In this document: positions 43,071 through 50,770 of the stretch, one piece after another | Layout: every line of letters starts with the position of its first letter | Numbering within the stretch: the stretch's first letter is position 1 | Source of the DNA: an uncultured Tateyamaria sp. | GTDB lineage: Bacteria > Pseudomonadota > Alphaproteobacteria > Rhodobacterales > Rhodobacteraceae | Direction of reading: 5' to 3' | DNA length: 64,000 bases | Assembly (NCBI RefSeq): GCF_947497045.1 | Contig: NZ_CANMEU010000004.1 | Span: 186,001-250,000 of the forward strand | Notes under the pieces: model-generated | Told to the model about the DNA's origin: nothing | Databases searched by the model: none | The model's input: the letters and a program-made list of their open reading frames with translations, nothing else | Made by a program: the position numbers and the translations under genes

Positions 43071-44144
43071 TCAAGCCCGCGCCGCAGCACGCTTTTGCTG
43101 CCATTGATCAAGCGCGACCGCACCCACGATGATACAGCCCAGCACCATTTCCTGATAGAACGCCCCGAGGCGCAGGAAGGTAAAGCCCGAGGTAATGACG
43201 CCAATGATCAGCGCCCCGATAACGGTGCCGATGATCGATCCGCGCCCGCCAAACAGCGACACGCCCCCAATCACCGCCATGGCAATGGCGTCCAGTTCGT
43301 AAGACAGCCCCATGCCCGACTGCGCCGTCAGGTTCTTGGATGTCAGGATCACCGCGGACAGCCCCGCCAGCATCCCCGCAATCGCATAGACCAGCACCAG
43401 ATGGCGCGGCACGTTGATGCCCGACATCCGCGCCGCCGCCTCGTTTGAACCGATGGCATAGGTGTGCTTGCCATAGATCGTGTAGTTCATAATCAGGTGA
43501 AACAGGACTGCCAGGCCAAGAAAGATGATCACCGGGTTCATCCCCTGCCCGATCACCGCATAGGCTTCGGTCGGAAAGGATACCGGATTGCCGCTCGACC
43601 ACCACTGCGCCACACCGCGCGCAAACAGCATCATGCCGAGCGTCGCAATGAAGGGCGGAATGCGGAAGAAGGCGACAAATATACCGTTGACGATCCCGGC
43701 CGCAATGCCGCAGCCAAGCCCCACCAAAAGCGGCACAATCACCGGCAGATCGAGAAAAGCCGGGCCAAAGATCGCTTTGGGATTGGGGCTGCCGTTCACT
43801 TCGCCCACTTGCGCAAAGCTCATGCAGATCATGGCCGTTGCCCCAAGAACCGAGCCGGAGGACAAGTCGATGCCCGCCGTGATGATCACTTGTGTCACCC
43901 CAAGGGCGATGATCCCGACAATGGCAACCTGGATGATGATGATGCGCAGGCGCGCCTCGTTGAAGATGCTGTCGAACCGGTCGCGGGTGTCAAACAGCAG
44001 GCTCTGGCCCATGAAATAAGCACCCAGTGCCTCGAAAATTAGGATAATCAGGATCAGTGCAGCAAGCACGTTGAGTTCGTTGGGCCATTGACGTTTGGAT
44101 TTGTCGAACATCAGTCCGCCGGTGCCGTGGCTCGTGTCTGACAT
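43071..44144 (-). CDS. Sugar ABC transporter permease, RbsC/FrcC type
   Basis: The 357-residue protein has about nine to ten hydrophobic segments and the RbsC-family sequence AGIDLSSGSVLGATAMI near residue 90, FIATLGMMLFARGVAQW, AIGSNEAAARMSGI and VIGGVSLFGGRGSI. It forms the membrane channel with the downstream ATPase. The substrate is an inositol or a sugar such as fructose or ribose; shared operator sequences favour an inositol-related compound. Confidence 0.9.
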   Translation of the reverse strand: MSDTSHGTGGLMFDKSKRQWPNELNVLAALILIILIFEALGAYFMGQSLLFDTRDRFDSIFNEARLRIIIIQVAIVGIIALGVTQVIITAGIDLSSGSVLGATAMICMSFAQVGEVNGSPNPKAIFGPAFLDLPVIVPLLVGLGCGIAAGIVNGIFVAFFRIPPFIATLGMMLFARGVAQWWSSGNPVSFPTEAYAVIGQGMNPVIIFLGLAVLFHLIMNYTIYGKHTYAIGSNEAAARMSGINVPRHLVLVYAIAGMLAGLSAVILTSKNLTAQSGMGLSYELDAIAMAVIGGVSLFGGRGSIIGTVIGALIIGVITSGFTFLRLGAFYQEMVLGCIIVGAVALDQWQQKRAAARA

Positions 44145-44167
44145 CGTCAGATCCCCCGCATCTGTCT

Positions 44168-44209
44168 TTGAAAAAACCGTGGCACAAGGGCGGTCCCGCC
44201 GCCCTTGTG
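44168..44209 (-). terminator. Hairpin with T-run after the binding-protein gene
   Basis: On the minus strand CACAAGGGCGG pairs with CCGCCCTTGTG (11 bp, 5-nt loop, 44183-44209) and is followed by CCACGG and six T residues (44170-44175). It looks like a partial intrinsic terminator between the binding protein and the permease gene. Confidence 0.7.
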
Positions 44210-44228
44210 TGTCTTGGCCGTGAGCGGC

Positions 44229-45167
44229 TTAGTTGACAAATTCGTCAATGTTATCAGGCGTCACCAGCTTGAAGGGGATGAACACGGTCTTGTCGACCTC
44301 TTCACCCGCAATCAGCTTGAGCGCCGTGTCGATGGAACCCGCACCCTGACCTGCAAGGTCCTGGAATACTGTAACATCCAGATCACCGGCCTGCATCGCT
44401 TGCAAAGCGTCCGCCGTAGCATCCACGCCACCGACCTGCACTTCGTCCATGGACATGCCCGCCGCCTTCATCGCGTTGATGGCCCCGATTGCCATTTCGT
44501 CGTTATTGGCAAACACGGCGTCGAACGGCTCGCCCGAGGACAGCCAGTTGGTCATCAGATCCGACGCCTTGTCGCGCGACCATTCAGCCGTCTGCTTGTC
44601 GATGATTGTGATGAAATTGCACATGTCCATACCGATGACGTCTTCGACATCCTTGGTGCGTTGCACGGCAGCCTGGTTCGAAAGCTGGCCCATCATCAGA
44701 TAGGCGGTCGCCCCGCCCGATTTGCCTTCGGCGCGCAGGTTTTTGCAGATCTCGAAGGCTTTCAGCGTGCCCGACTCAATCTCGTTGGAGGCAACAAAGG
44801 CCTGCCCGTCGGGCAGCGTGTCCATATTGATCGGCTGGCGGTTCACGTAAACCATGGGCACACCCGCAGCGGCGGCGGCATTGCTCATCGCTTCGGTCGC
44901 GTTGGTGTCAACCGCGTTCACGATGATCGCATCCACACCGCTGGCGATGAAGTTGTTGATCTGGTCAAGCTGCTTGGCCACATCATCTGTGGCGTCCTCG
45001 ATCTGGAGGCTGACACCGTCCAGCGTCGCCTCGTGCGCGGTCATGCCGTTGCGCATGACGGTCAGGCCGTTGTCGTCAAAACGTGCAACGGACACACCAA
45101 TTTGCTGTGCCATGGCTGTGCCACCCATCAGCGTTGCGAGCAGGCTCGCGACTAGTATCTTTTTCAT
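44229..45167 (-). CDS. Sugar/inositol ABC transporter substrate-binding protein (Peripla_BP_4)
   Basis: The 312-residue periplasmic protein has a Sec signal peptide (KKILVASLLATLMGGTAMAQ, cleavage after AMA near residue 20) and a type 1 periplasmic-binding fold: IGVSVARFDDN, LDQINNFIASGVDAIIVNAVDTNA, FANNDEMAIGAINAMKAAG and VGGVDATADAL. It binds the solute for the RbsC/FrcA-type transporter downstream. GGAGG in the upstream region supports the start. An operator-like palindrome lies about 130 bases before it. Substrate may be myo-inositol, as in IbpA, or a pentose/hexose; only context favours inositol. Confidence 0.9.
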   Translation of the reverse strand: MKKILVASLLATLMGGTAMAQQIGVSVARFDDNGLTVMRNGMTAHEATLDGVSLQIEDATDDVAKQLDQINNFIASGVDAIIVNAVDTNATEAMSNAAAAAGVPMVYVNRQPINMDTLPDGQAFVASNEIESGTLKAFEICKNLRAEGKSGGATAYLMMGQLSNQAAVQRTKDVEDVIGMDMCNFITIIDKQTAEWSRDKASDLMTNWLSSGEPFDAVFANNDEMAIGAINAMKAAGMSMDEVQVGGVDATADALQAMQAGDLDVTVFQDLAGQGAGSIDTALKLIAGEEVDKTVFIPFKLVTPDNIDEFVN

Positions 45168-45293
45168 GGTTTCCTCCCTGGAATGCGTGCCCGGATCACG
45201 CCCTTCTTTTGGCCGGGCCGCCCGCCGCATCTGCGCATCCATCGCACATATCCGGTTGGCAACTGCGCCGATCTTAGGCGAGTCGCTGCATTT

Positions 45294-45307
45294 TGCAACC
45301 GGTTGCA
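45294..45307. promoter_or_regulatory. LacI-type operator upstream of the inositol-region ABC operon
   Basis: TGCAACCGGTTGCA is a 14-bp perfect palindrome with a central C|G. It is the same core as the palindrome between iolD and the divergent oxidoreductase, so the transporter and the enzymes are likely controlled together. Confidence 0.8.
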
Positions 45308-45374
45308 TTCAAAAACTGACTTTGTCTGTTTGCCGCCAGCACAGGTCGAAAATGCGCCCCGTCAAATCAGGGAC

Positions 45375-46421
45375 TTAGGACACCGTTCCCGCATCCGGTA
45401 CGTCCAGTTCCTGCATGGGCGGGTCATCCCCCTGCGCAATCCGGTGCATCAGGGCGCGGGCCAGAAAGGTGCCGGCGCGGTCAATATCCTCTTTGACCAC
45501 GATGATGCCCGGACGAAACCGGCGCAGAAAGGTGATCGCCTCTTTGGCAACCACATCAAAATCCTGCTCGACCGTCAGTCCCATGCTTTCGACAGCCGCC
45601 ACAATGGTCACGCAGGCGCCGATACTGGTCGTGATCAACCCGTCAGGCACCTGCCCGTTTTGAAACATGGGCAGTACGGCACGCTCGATCACAGGGTTGT
45701 CGCAATGGGCGTCGACCCCTTCGATCACGTGAAAGTCCACACCCAATTCAACGGCTGCCGCCTGCGCGCCCGCAATCATGTCCTGCGCATAGGTCTGCGA
45801 CCGGGGCGGTGCCAGCATCGCAATGTGCCGACGCCCCCGTTCGGCCAAGGCGCGCAGCGCCAGATCCCCGAACGCCATATTGTCGTAGTCGAAATAGGCA
45901 TGCTCCGCCCCCATTTGGGTGCGCCCGTGAGTCACAAAGGGAAACTTGTGGTCCATCAGATACCGGACCCGCGCATCATCGGGTTCGATCTGGTTGATAA
46001 TCAATCCATCCGCCGACCCGGTTTCGACGATATACCGGATCGGAACCATAGGGTCCTCGTCCGGGAAATAGGGGGTGATGATCATGTGATAGGGCGTGCC
46101 CCGCAGCGCCGAGGTCACGGACGAAATCAGGCGGGCGGTGTGGTTCATCATGTCATGTTCGGTGGACATCACCAGCGAGATCACATTGGTGCGCCCGGTG
46201 CGCAGACGCACGCCCGCACGGTTGGGTCGATACCCGATCTGGCGGGCGATATCACGCACCCGCGCCTTGGTCTCTTTCCCGATATCCGGCGCATCTGCCA
46301 GCGCGCGGGACACAGTGGGCACCGCCATCCCCGACAGCCGCGCAATGGTTTTGAGTGTGGGGCGTTCGCCCGGTTGCAAGGCGATGGGTTCAGGCGAATC
46401 CGGCGGCCCAGACTTGGTCAT
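45375..46421 (-). CDS. LacI-family transcriptional regulator (likely for the mannoside operon)
   Basis: The 348-residue regulator has a helix-turn-helix PTLKTIARLSGMAVPTVSRALADAP at residues 28-52, a hinge near YRPNRAGVRLRTGRTN and a ligand-binding domain. The first 26 residues are an extra hydrophilic leader. It is divergent from the ABC/beta-mannosidase operon and is the obvious local repressor, with the imported sugar as probable inducer. Its binding site is not certain; inverted repeats in the 187-base divergent gap are candidates. Confidence 0.88.
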   Translation of the reverse strand: MTKSGPPDSPEPIALQPGERPTLKTIARLSGMAVPTVSRALADAPDIGKETKARVRDIARQIGYRPNRAGVRLRTGRTNVISLVMSTEHDMMNHTARLISSVTSALRGTPYHMIITPYFPDEDPMVPIRYIVETGSADGLIINQIEPDDARVRYLMDHKFPFVTHGRTQMGAEHAYFDYDNMAFGDLALRALAERGRRHIAMLAPPRSQTYAQDMIAGAQAAAVELGVDFHVIEGVDAHCDNPVIERAVLPMFQNGQVPDGLITTSIGACVTIVAAVESMGLTVEQDFDVVAKEAITFLRRFRPGIIVVKEDIDRAGTFLARALMHRIAQGDDPPMQELDVPDAGTVS

Positions 46422-46555
46422 CACAGCGCCTTTCGTACACAAATTGCATAAATCGACGCGACAAGCGCCATAAAGTATTTCAACGGAATCAAACCGTTGT
46501 CTCTGTTCACCTCGTTAATTCGACCCACAGCATTATTCCAGCTTGATTGCGAAAT

Positions 46556-46589
46556 CTAAATCGTTGTAGCAATTTCTATAACGATTTAG
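46556..46589. promoter_or_regulatory. Long inverted repeat upstream of the mannoside-type operon
   Basis: CTAAATCGTT and AACGATTTAG are perfect 10-bp arms 14 bases apart, ending 19 bases before the binding-protein start. The arms could be two half-sites for the divergent LacI regulator or a dyad over the promoter. A further imperfect dyad with central C|G, GATTGCGAAATC, lies at 46545-46556. Confidence 0.5.
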
Positions 46590-46608
46590 TAGTCAGGGAG
46601 GACACATA

Positions 46609-47838
46609 ATGAAGACTTTTTCAAAGCTGCTGACCACCGCCGCGTTCCTAACGGCAGGGGCGACGCACGCGACCGAACTTGAGGTCACGCACTGGTGGAC
46701 ATCGGGTGGCGAAGCCGCCGCCGTCACCGAATTTGCCAACGCCTTCAACGCGACCGGCAACACGTGGATCGATGGGGCCATTGCAGGCTCGGGCGGCACC
46801 GCCCGCCCCATCATCATCAGCCGTATTTTGGGTGGTGATCCCATGGGGGCGACCCAGCTCAACCATGGTCGCCAGGCCGAAGAACTGGTCGAAGCGGGCC
46901 TGATGCTTGACCTCACCGACATTGCGACCGAAGGCGATTGGGCCAATGTGGTGAACCCGACCTCTTTGCTGGATGCCTGCACGCTGGATGGCAAAATCTA
47001 TTGTGTACCCGTCAATATCCACTCGTGGCAGTGGATCTGGCTGAGCAACAAGGCCTATGCGGATGCAGGCGTCAACACCCCGACCAACTGGGATGAATTC
47101 GTGGCTGCCGCCCCCGCGCTTGAGGCCGCAGGCAAGGTGCCTCTCGCGATGGGTCAGCAGCCTTGGCAATCCAACGGTGCGTTTGGCGTGATGGCCATCG
47201 CAATCGGAGGCCAGGACCTCTGGAATAAGATCAACGTGGACAAGGATTCGGACGCGGCCGCTGGCCCCGAGATGGCCAAGGTCTTCGAGGCGGCTGTGAC
47301 AGCCCGGGAGATGGCCGCCAACTCGCGCGTTCAGGACTGGAACCAGGCCACGAATATGGTCATCACCGGCGAAGCGGGCGGTCAAATCATGGGCGATTGG
47401 GCCCAAGGCGAATTCCAGATCGCCGGTCAAACTGCGGGTGAAGAATATGAATGCCTGCCCGGCCTCGGCGTCAACGAAGTCATTTCGACAGGGGGCGATG
47501 CCTTCTATTTCCCCAAGAGCGATGATCCTGACATCACCGCCGCCCAGAAAGAGCTCGCCAAGCTGATGATCAGCCAGGAGGTGCAGGTTGCCTTCAATCT
47601 CAAGAAAGGGTCCCTGCCTGTGCGTGGCGACATCGACCTTAGCTCGGCCAATGACTGCATGAAAAAAGGGCTCGAAATCCTTGCTGCCGGCAACGTCATG
47701 CTGAGCGGGGACGAGGTCCTGTCCGCAGACACCCAAGGCCAGATCGAAGACCTGATGGTCGAGTTCTGGAACGATCCCTCCTATTCGGCGGCGGATGCGC
47801 AGGCGGCTTATGCGGCCATCATCGCTGACGCTGACTGA
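46609..47838 (+). CDS. Carbohydrate ABC transporter substrate-binding protein (SBP_bac_1)
   Basis: The 409-residue protein has a Sec signal peptide (KTFSKLLTTAAFLTAGATHA) and then LEVTHWWTSGGEAAAVTEFANAF, the start typical of glucose/mannose/oligosaccharide binding proteins of the GtsA class. Cys pairs in LLDACTLDGKIYCVPVN match that class. GGGAGG lies before the ATG. It is the first gene of an operon with two permeases, one ATPase and a GH2 beta-mannosidase, suggesting that the ligand is a mannoside or a related oligosaccharide, but ligand identity is inferred. Confidence 0.92.
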   Translation: MKTFSKLLTTAAFLTAGATHATELEVTHWWTSGGEAAAVTEFANAFNATGNTWIDGAIAGSGGTARPIIISRILGGDPMGATQLNHGRQAEELVEAGLMLDLTDIATEGDWANVVNPTSLLDACTLDGKIYCVPVNIHSWQWIWLSNKAYADAGVNTPTNWDEFVAAAPALEAAGKVPLAMGQQPWQSNGAFGVMAIAIGGQDLWNKINVDKDSDAAAGPEMAKVFEAAVTAREMAANSRVQDWNQATNMVITGEAGGQIMGDWAQGEFQIAGQTAGEEYECLPGLGVNEVISTGGDAFYFPKSDDPDITAAQKELAKLMISQEVQVAFNLKKGSLPVRGDIDLSSANDCMKKGLEILAAGNVMLSGDEVLSADTQGQIEDLMVEFWNDPSYSAADAQAAYAAIIADAD

Positions 47839-47848
47839 TAGGCACAAG

Positions 47849-47879
47849 GCCAGCCCCGGTGCGTCGTTCCGGGGCTGGC
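47849..47879 (+). terminator. Intercistronic hairpin after binding-protein gene
   Basis: GCCAGCCCCGG pairs with CCGGGGCTGGC over 11 bp with a 9-nt loop, followed by ACTTTT. It lies 11 bases after the binding-protein stop and likely works as an attenuator or 3' stabiliser of its mRNA. Confidence 0.75.
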
Positions 47880-47904
47880 ACTTTTCGCCAAAGGGGGGAG
47901 TCTC

Positions 47905-48810
47905 ATGGCCACATCGTCCGGCACATCCAAGCGGCCTGTGCGCCTGTTGCGCAATCTGAATGCCAAGATCGCATCGATCCCCATGGTCGCCACGGCGCTG
48001 GTGATCTTCATCGGCTGCACCGCGTGGACCATCCTCTATTCCTTTACCGATTCCAAGCTGTTGCCCCGGCTGAACTTTGTGGGCTTCGAACAATATGACC
48101 GGCTGTGGGGCACGCGACGCTGGCTTGTCTCCATCGAAAACCTCGCATGGTACGGAGTGTGTTCACTGGTTCTGACGCTGGTGATCGGCTTCACACTGGC
48201 CGCCCTGCTTGACCGCAAGGTGCGCTTTGAGAACACCTTTCGAACCATCCTTCTGTACCCGTTCGCGCTGTCCTTCATCGTGACCGGACTGGTGTGGCAA
48301 TGGATTTTGAACCCTGATTTTGGCGTGCAACAGGTCGTGCGCAACTGGGGTTGGGAGGGGTTCACCTTCGACCCCCTTTATAACCCTGACATCGTGATCT
48401 TCGGGATTCTGATCGCGGGCATCTGGCAAGGCTCGGGGCTGATCATGGTGATCATGCTGGCGGGTCTGCGCGGTATCGACGAAGACATATGGAAAGCCGC
48501 CCGCGTTGACGGCATCCCGACATGGAAAACCTATGTGGTGGTGATCATCCCGATGATGCGCCCCGTGTTCGTAACCGCCCTCGTGCTGATCGCCTCGGGT
48601 ATCGTGAAAGTCTATGATCTGGTTGTGGCGCAAACCTCCGGCGGGCCCGGGATCGCCTCCGAAGTGCCCGCCAAATACGTCTATGACAAGATGTTCGCGT
48701 CGCAAAATCTGGCGCAGGGCTTTGCCGCCTCGACCATGATGCTGGTGAGCGTGATCATCATTCTGATCCCGTGGGCCTACCTCGAATTCGGAGGTAAGAA
48801 ACGTGGTTGA
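47905..48810 (+). CDS. Carbohydrate ABC transporter permease (MalF type)
   Basis: The 301-residue membrane protein has six hydrophobic segments and the MalF-like EAA loop DIWKAARVDGIPTWKTYVVVIIPMMRP. An FxFTDSKLLPRLNFVGFEQYDRL segment after the first helix is typical. GGGGGGAG before the ATG supports the start. It overlaps the next permease by eight bases. Confidence 0.92.
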   Translation: MATSSGTSKRPVRLLRNLNAKIASIPMVATALVIFIGCTAWTILYSFTDSKLLPRLNFVGFEQYDRLWGTRRWLVSIENLAWYGVCSLVLTLVIGFTLAALLDRKVRFENTFRTILLYPFALSFIVTGLVWQWILNPDFGVQQVVRNWGWEGFTFDPLYNPDIVIFGILIAGIWQGSGLIMVIMLAGLRGIDEDIWKAARVDGIPTWKTYVVVIIPMMRPVFVTALVLIASGIVKVYDLVVAQTSGGPGIASEVPAKYVYDKMFASQNLAQGFAASTMMLVSVIIILIPWAYLEFGGKKRG

Positions 48811-49693
48811 TGCAGCCCACCCCCGCGGCCCCAAACCCCGCAGGCGCCTGTCGCGCGGCAATATCATGCTTTACGGCACCCTGATTGTGGTGGCGATGTA
48901 CTACGCGCTGCCGCTTTACGTGATGATCGTCACCTCACTCAAGGGCATGCCCGAAATCCGTATGGGCAATGTGTTTTCACCCCCGGTCGAGATCACCTTT
49001 CAGCCCTGGGTCAAAGCCTGGTCCGAAGCCTGTACGGGCATCAATTGCGACGGGCTAAGCCGGGGGTTCTGGAACTCGGTTCAAATCCTGATCCCGTCGG
49101 TGTTCCTGTCGATCATCATCGCCTCGATCAACGGCTATGCGCTGGCCAACTGGCGGTTCAAGGGGGCGGATGTGTTCTTTACCATCTTGATCCTCGGCGC
49201 GTTCATCCCCTATCAAGTCATGCTGTACCCCATCGTGATCATCCTGCGCGAGATGGGGCTTTATGGCAGCCTTTGGGGTCTGGTTCTGGTGCATACGGTC
49301 TTTGGCATGCCGATCCTGACCCTGCTGTTTCGCAACTATTTCAGCGCCATCCCCGAAGAACTGTTCAAGGCCGCCCGCGTTGATGGGGCCGGGTTCTGGG
49401 GCATCTATTTCCGCATCATGCTGCCCATGTCACTGCCGATCTTCGTGGTCGCGATGATCCTGCAAGTGACCGGTATCTGGAACGATTTCCTGTTCGGGGT
49501 GATTTATACCCGTCCCGAAATCTACCCCATGACGGTGCAACTCAACAACATCGTCAACTCGGTGCAGGGGGTCAAGGAATACAACGTCAATATGGCTGCG
49601 ACCCTGCTCACGGGCCTTGTCCCCCTCACTATCTATTTCGTTTCCGGCAAACTGTTTGTCCGCGGCATCGCGGCTGGCGCAGTAAAGGGCTGA
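48803..49693 (+). CDS. Carbohydrate ABC transporter permease (MalG type)
   Basis: The 296-residue membrane permease starts with GTG, preceded by GGAGGT, inside the end of the first permease gene. Its EAA loop reads EELFKAARVDGAGFWGIYFRIMLPMSLP. A short periplasmic loop contains two Cys (EACTGINCDGLSRG), as in glucose/mannose-type relatives. It completes the channel with the upstream MalF-type protein. Confidence 0.91.
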   Translation: MVDAAHPRGPKPRRRLSRGNIMLYGTLIVVAMYYALPLYVMIVTSLKGMPEIRMGNVFSPPVEITFQPWVKAWSEACTGINCDGLSRGFWNSVQILIPSVFLSIIIASINGYALANWRFKGADVFFTILILGAFIPYQVMLYPIVIILREMGLYGSLWGLVLVHTVFGMPILTLLFRNYFSAIPEELFKAARVDGAGFWGIYFRIMLPMSLPIFVVAMILQVTGIWNDFLFGVIYTRPEIYPMTVQLNNIVNSVQGVKEYNVNMAATLLTGLVPLTIYFVSGKLFVRGIAAGAVKG

Positions 49694-49696
49694 TCC

Positions 49697-50770
49697 ATGA
49701 CTTCCGTTCTCGTCAAAGACCTCACGCTCAAGTTCGGCGCGCTGACCGTGCTCGACACGCTTAACATCGACATCCCCGAAGGTGAATTCCTCGTGCTGCT
49801 CGGCGCGTCGGGTTGCGGCAAGTCCACACTGCTGAACTGTATCGCGGGATTGCTGGATGTGACGGATGGTGAAATCCACATCAACGACCAGAACGTCACC
49901 TGGGCCGAACCATCCGAGCGGGGGATCGGAATGGTGTTCCAATCCTACGCGCTCTATCCACAAATGACGGTGGCGGGGAACCTGTCCTTTGGCCTCAGGA
50001 ATGCGCGGATGCCAAAGGACGAAATCGCCGCCCGCGTGGCCCGTGCCGCCGAAGTGCTGCAAATCGAACCTTTGCTGGATCGCAAACCTGCGGCCCTGTC
50101 CGGCGGGCAGCGCCAACGGGTGGCCATTGGCCGGGCACTGGTGCGCGACGTCGACGTGTTTCTGTTTGACGAACCGCTGTCGAACCTTGATGCCAAGCTG
50201 CGCGCTGACCTGCGGGTCGAGATCAAGCGCCTGCATCACAACCTCAAGAACACCATGATCTACGTCACCCATGATCAGGTCGAAGCGATGACGCTGGCCG
50301 ACCGCATCGCCATTATGAAAGGCGGTGTGATCCAGCAGCTCGATACACCCACCGAGATCTACAACCGGCCCATCAACAAATACGTGGCCGGGTTCATCGG
50401 CTCGCCCGAAATCAACTTCTTTGAGGGGCGCATTGAGGGCGATCATTTCGTGGCCGACGATCTGCACATCCCGCTTGGCGCATACGCGTTTCAAGGCGCG
50501 CGTCGGGATGTTATGGCATCCTTTGGCATCCGCCCCGAGCATATTCAATCAGGCGACATGGCCCGTGATCTTCCGTTTTCTCAAGAAGTCGAGATCGAGA
50601 TTGTGGAGCCTATGGGTTCGGACACCCTGGCCTGGACCACCCTTGCCGGGTGCCCGCTTCGCATTCGCATGGACGGGCAGGCCGCCGTGGCGTCCGGCAC
50701 GCGCATTCTGATCGGGTTCGACCCCGCCCGCGGCTCCTTTTTTGACGCCGCAAGCGAGTTGAGGCTTTGA
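49697..50770 (+). CDS. Carbohydrate ABC transporter ATPase (UgpC/MalK type)
   Basis: The 357-residue protein has an ATPase domain with Walker A GASGCGKST near residue 38, Q-loop VFQSYALYPQM, signature LSGGQRQR, Walker B VFLFDEPLSNLD and H-loop YVTHDQVEAM. The C-terminal regulatory domain includes FGIRPEHI. It energises the two upstream permeases. Its TGA overlaps the TTG start of the glycosidase gene. Confidence 0.94.
   Translation: MTSVLVKDLTLKFGALTVLDTLNIDIPEGEFLVLLGASGCGKSTLLNCIAGLLDVTDGEIHINDQNVTWAEPSERGIGMVFQSYALYPQMTVAGNLSFGLRNARMPKDEIAARVARAAEVLQIEPLLDRKPAALSGGQRQRVAIGRALVRDVDVFLFDEPLSNLDAKLRADLRVEIKRLHHNLKNTMIYVTHDQVEAMTLADRIAIMKGGVIQQLDTPTEIYNRPINKYVAGFIGSPEINFFEGRIEGDHFVADDLHIPLGAYAFQGARRDVMASFGIRPEHIQSGDMARDLPFSQEVEIEIVEPMGSDTLAWTTLAGCPLRIRMDGQAAVASGTRILIGFDPARGSFFDAASELRL

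Noticed and set aside
46648-48093. 481-codon open frame on the minus strand
   Set aside because: Antisense of the binding protein and permease genes, running across their intergenic hairpin; no protein-like features.
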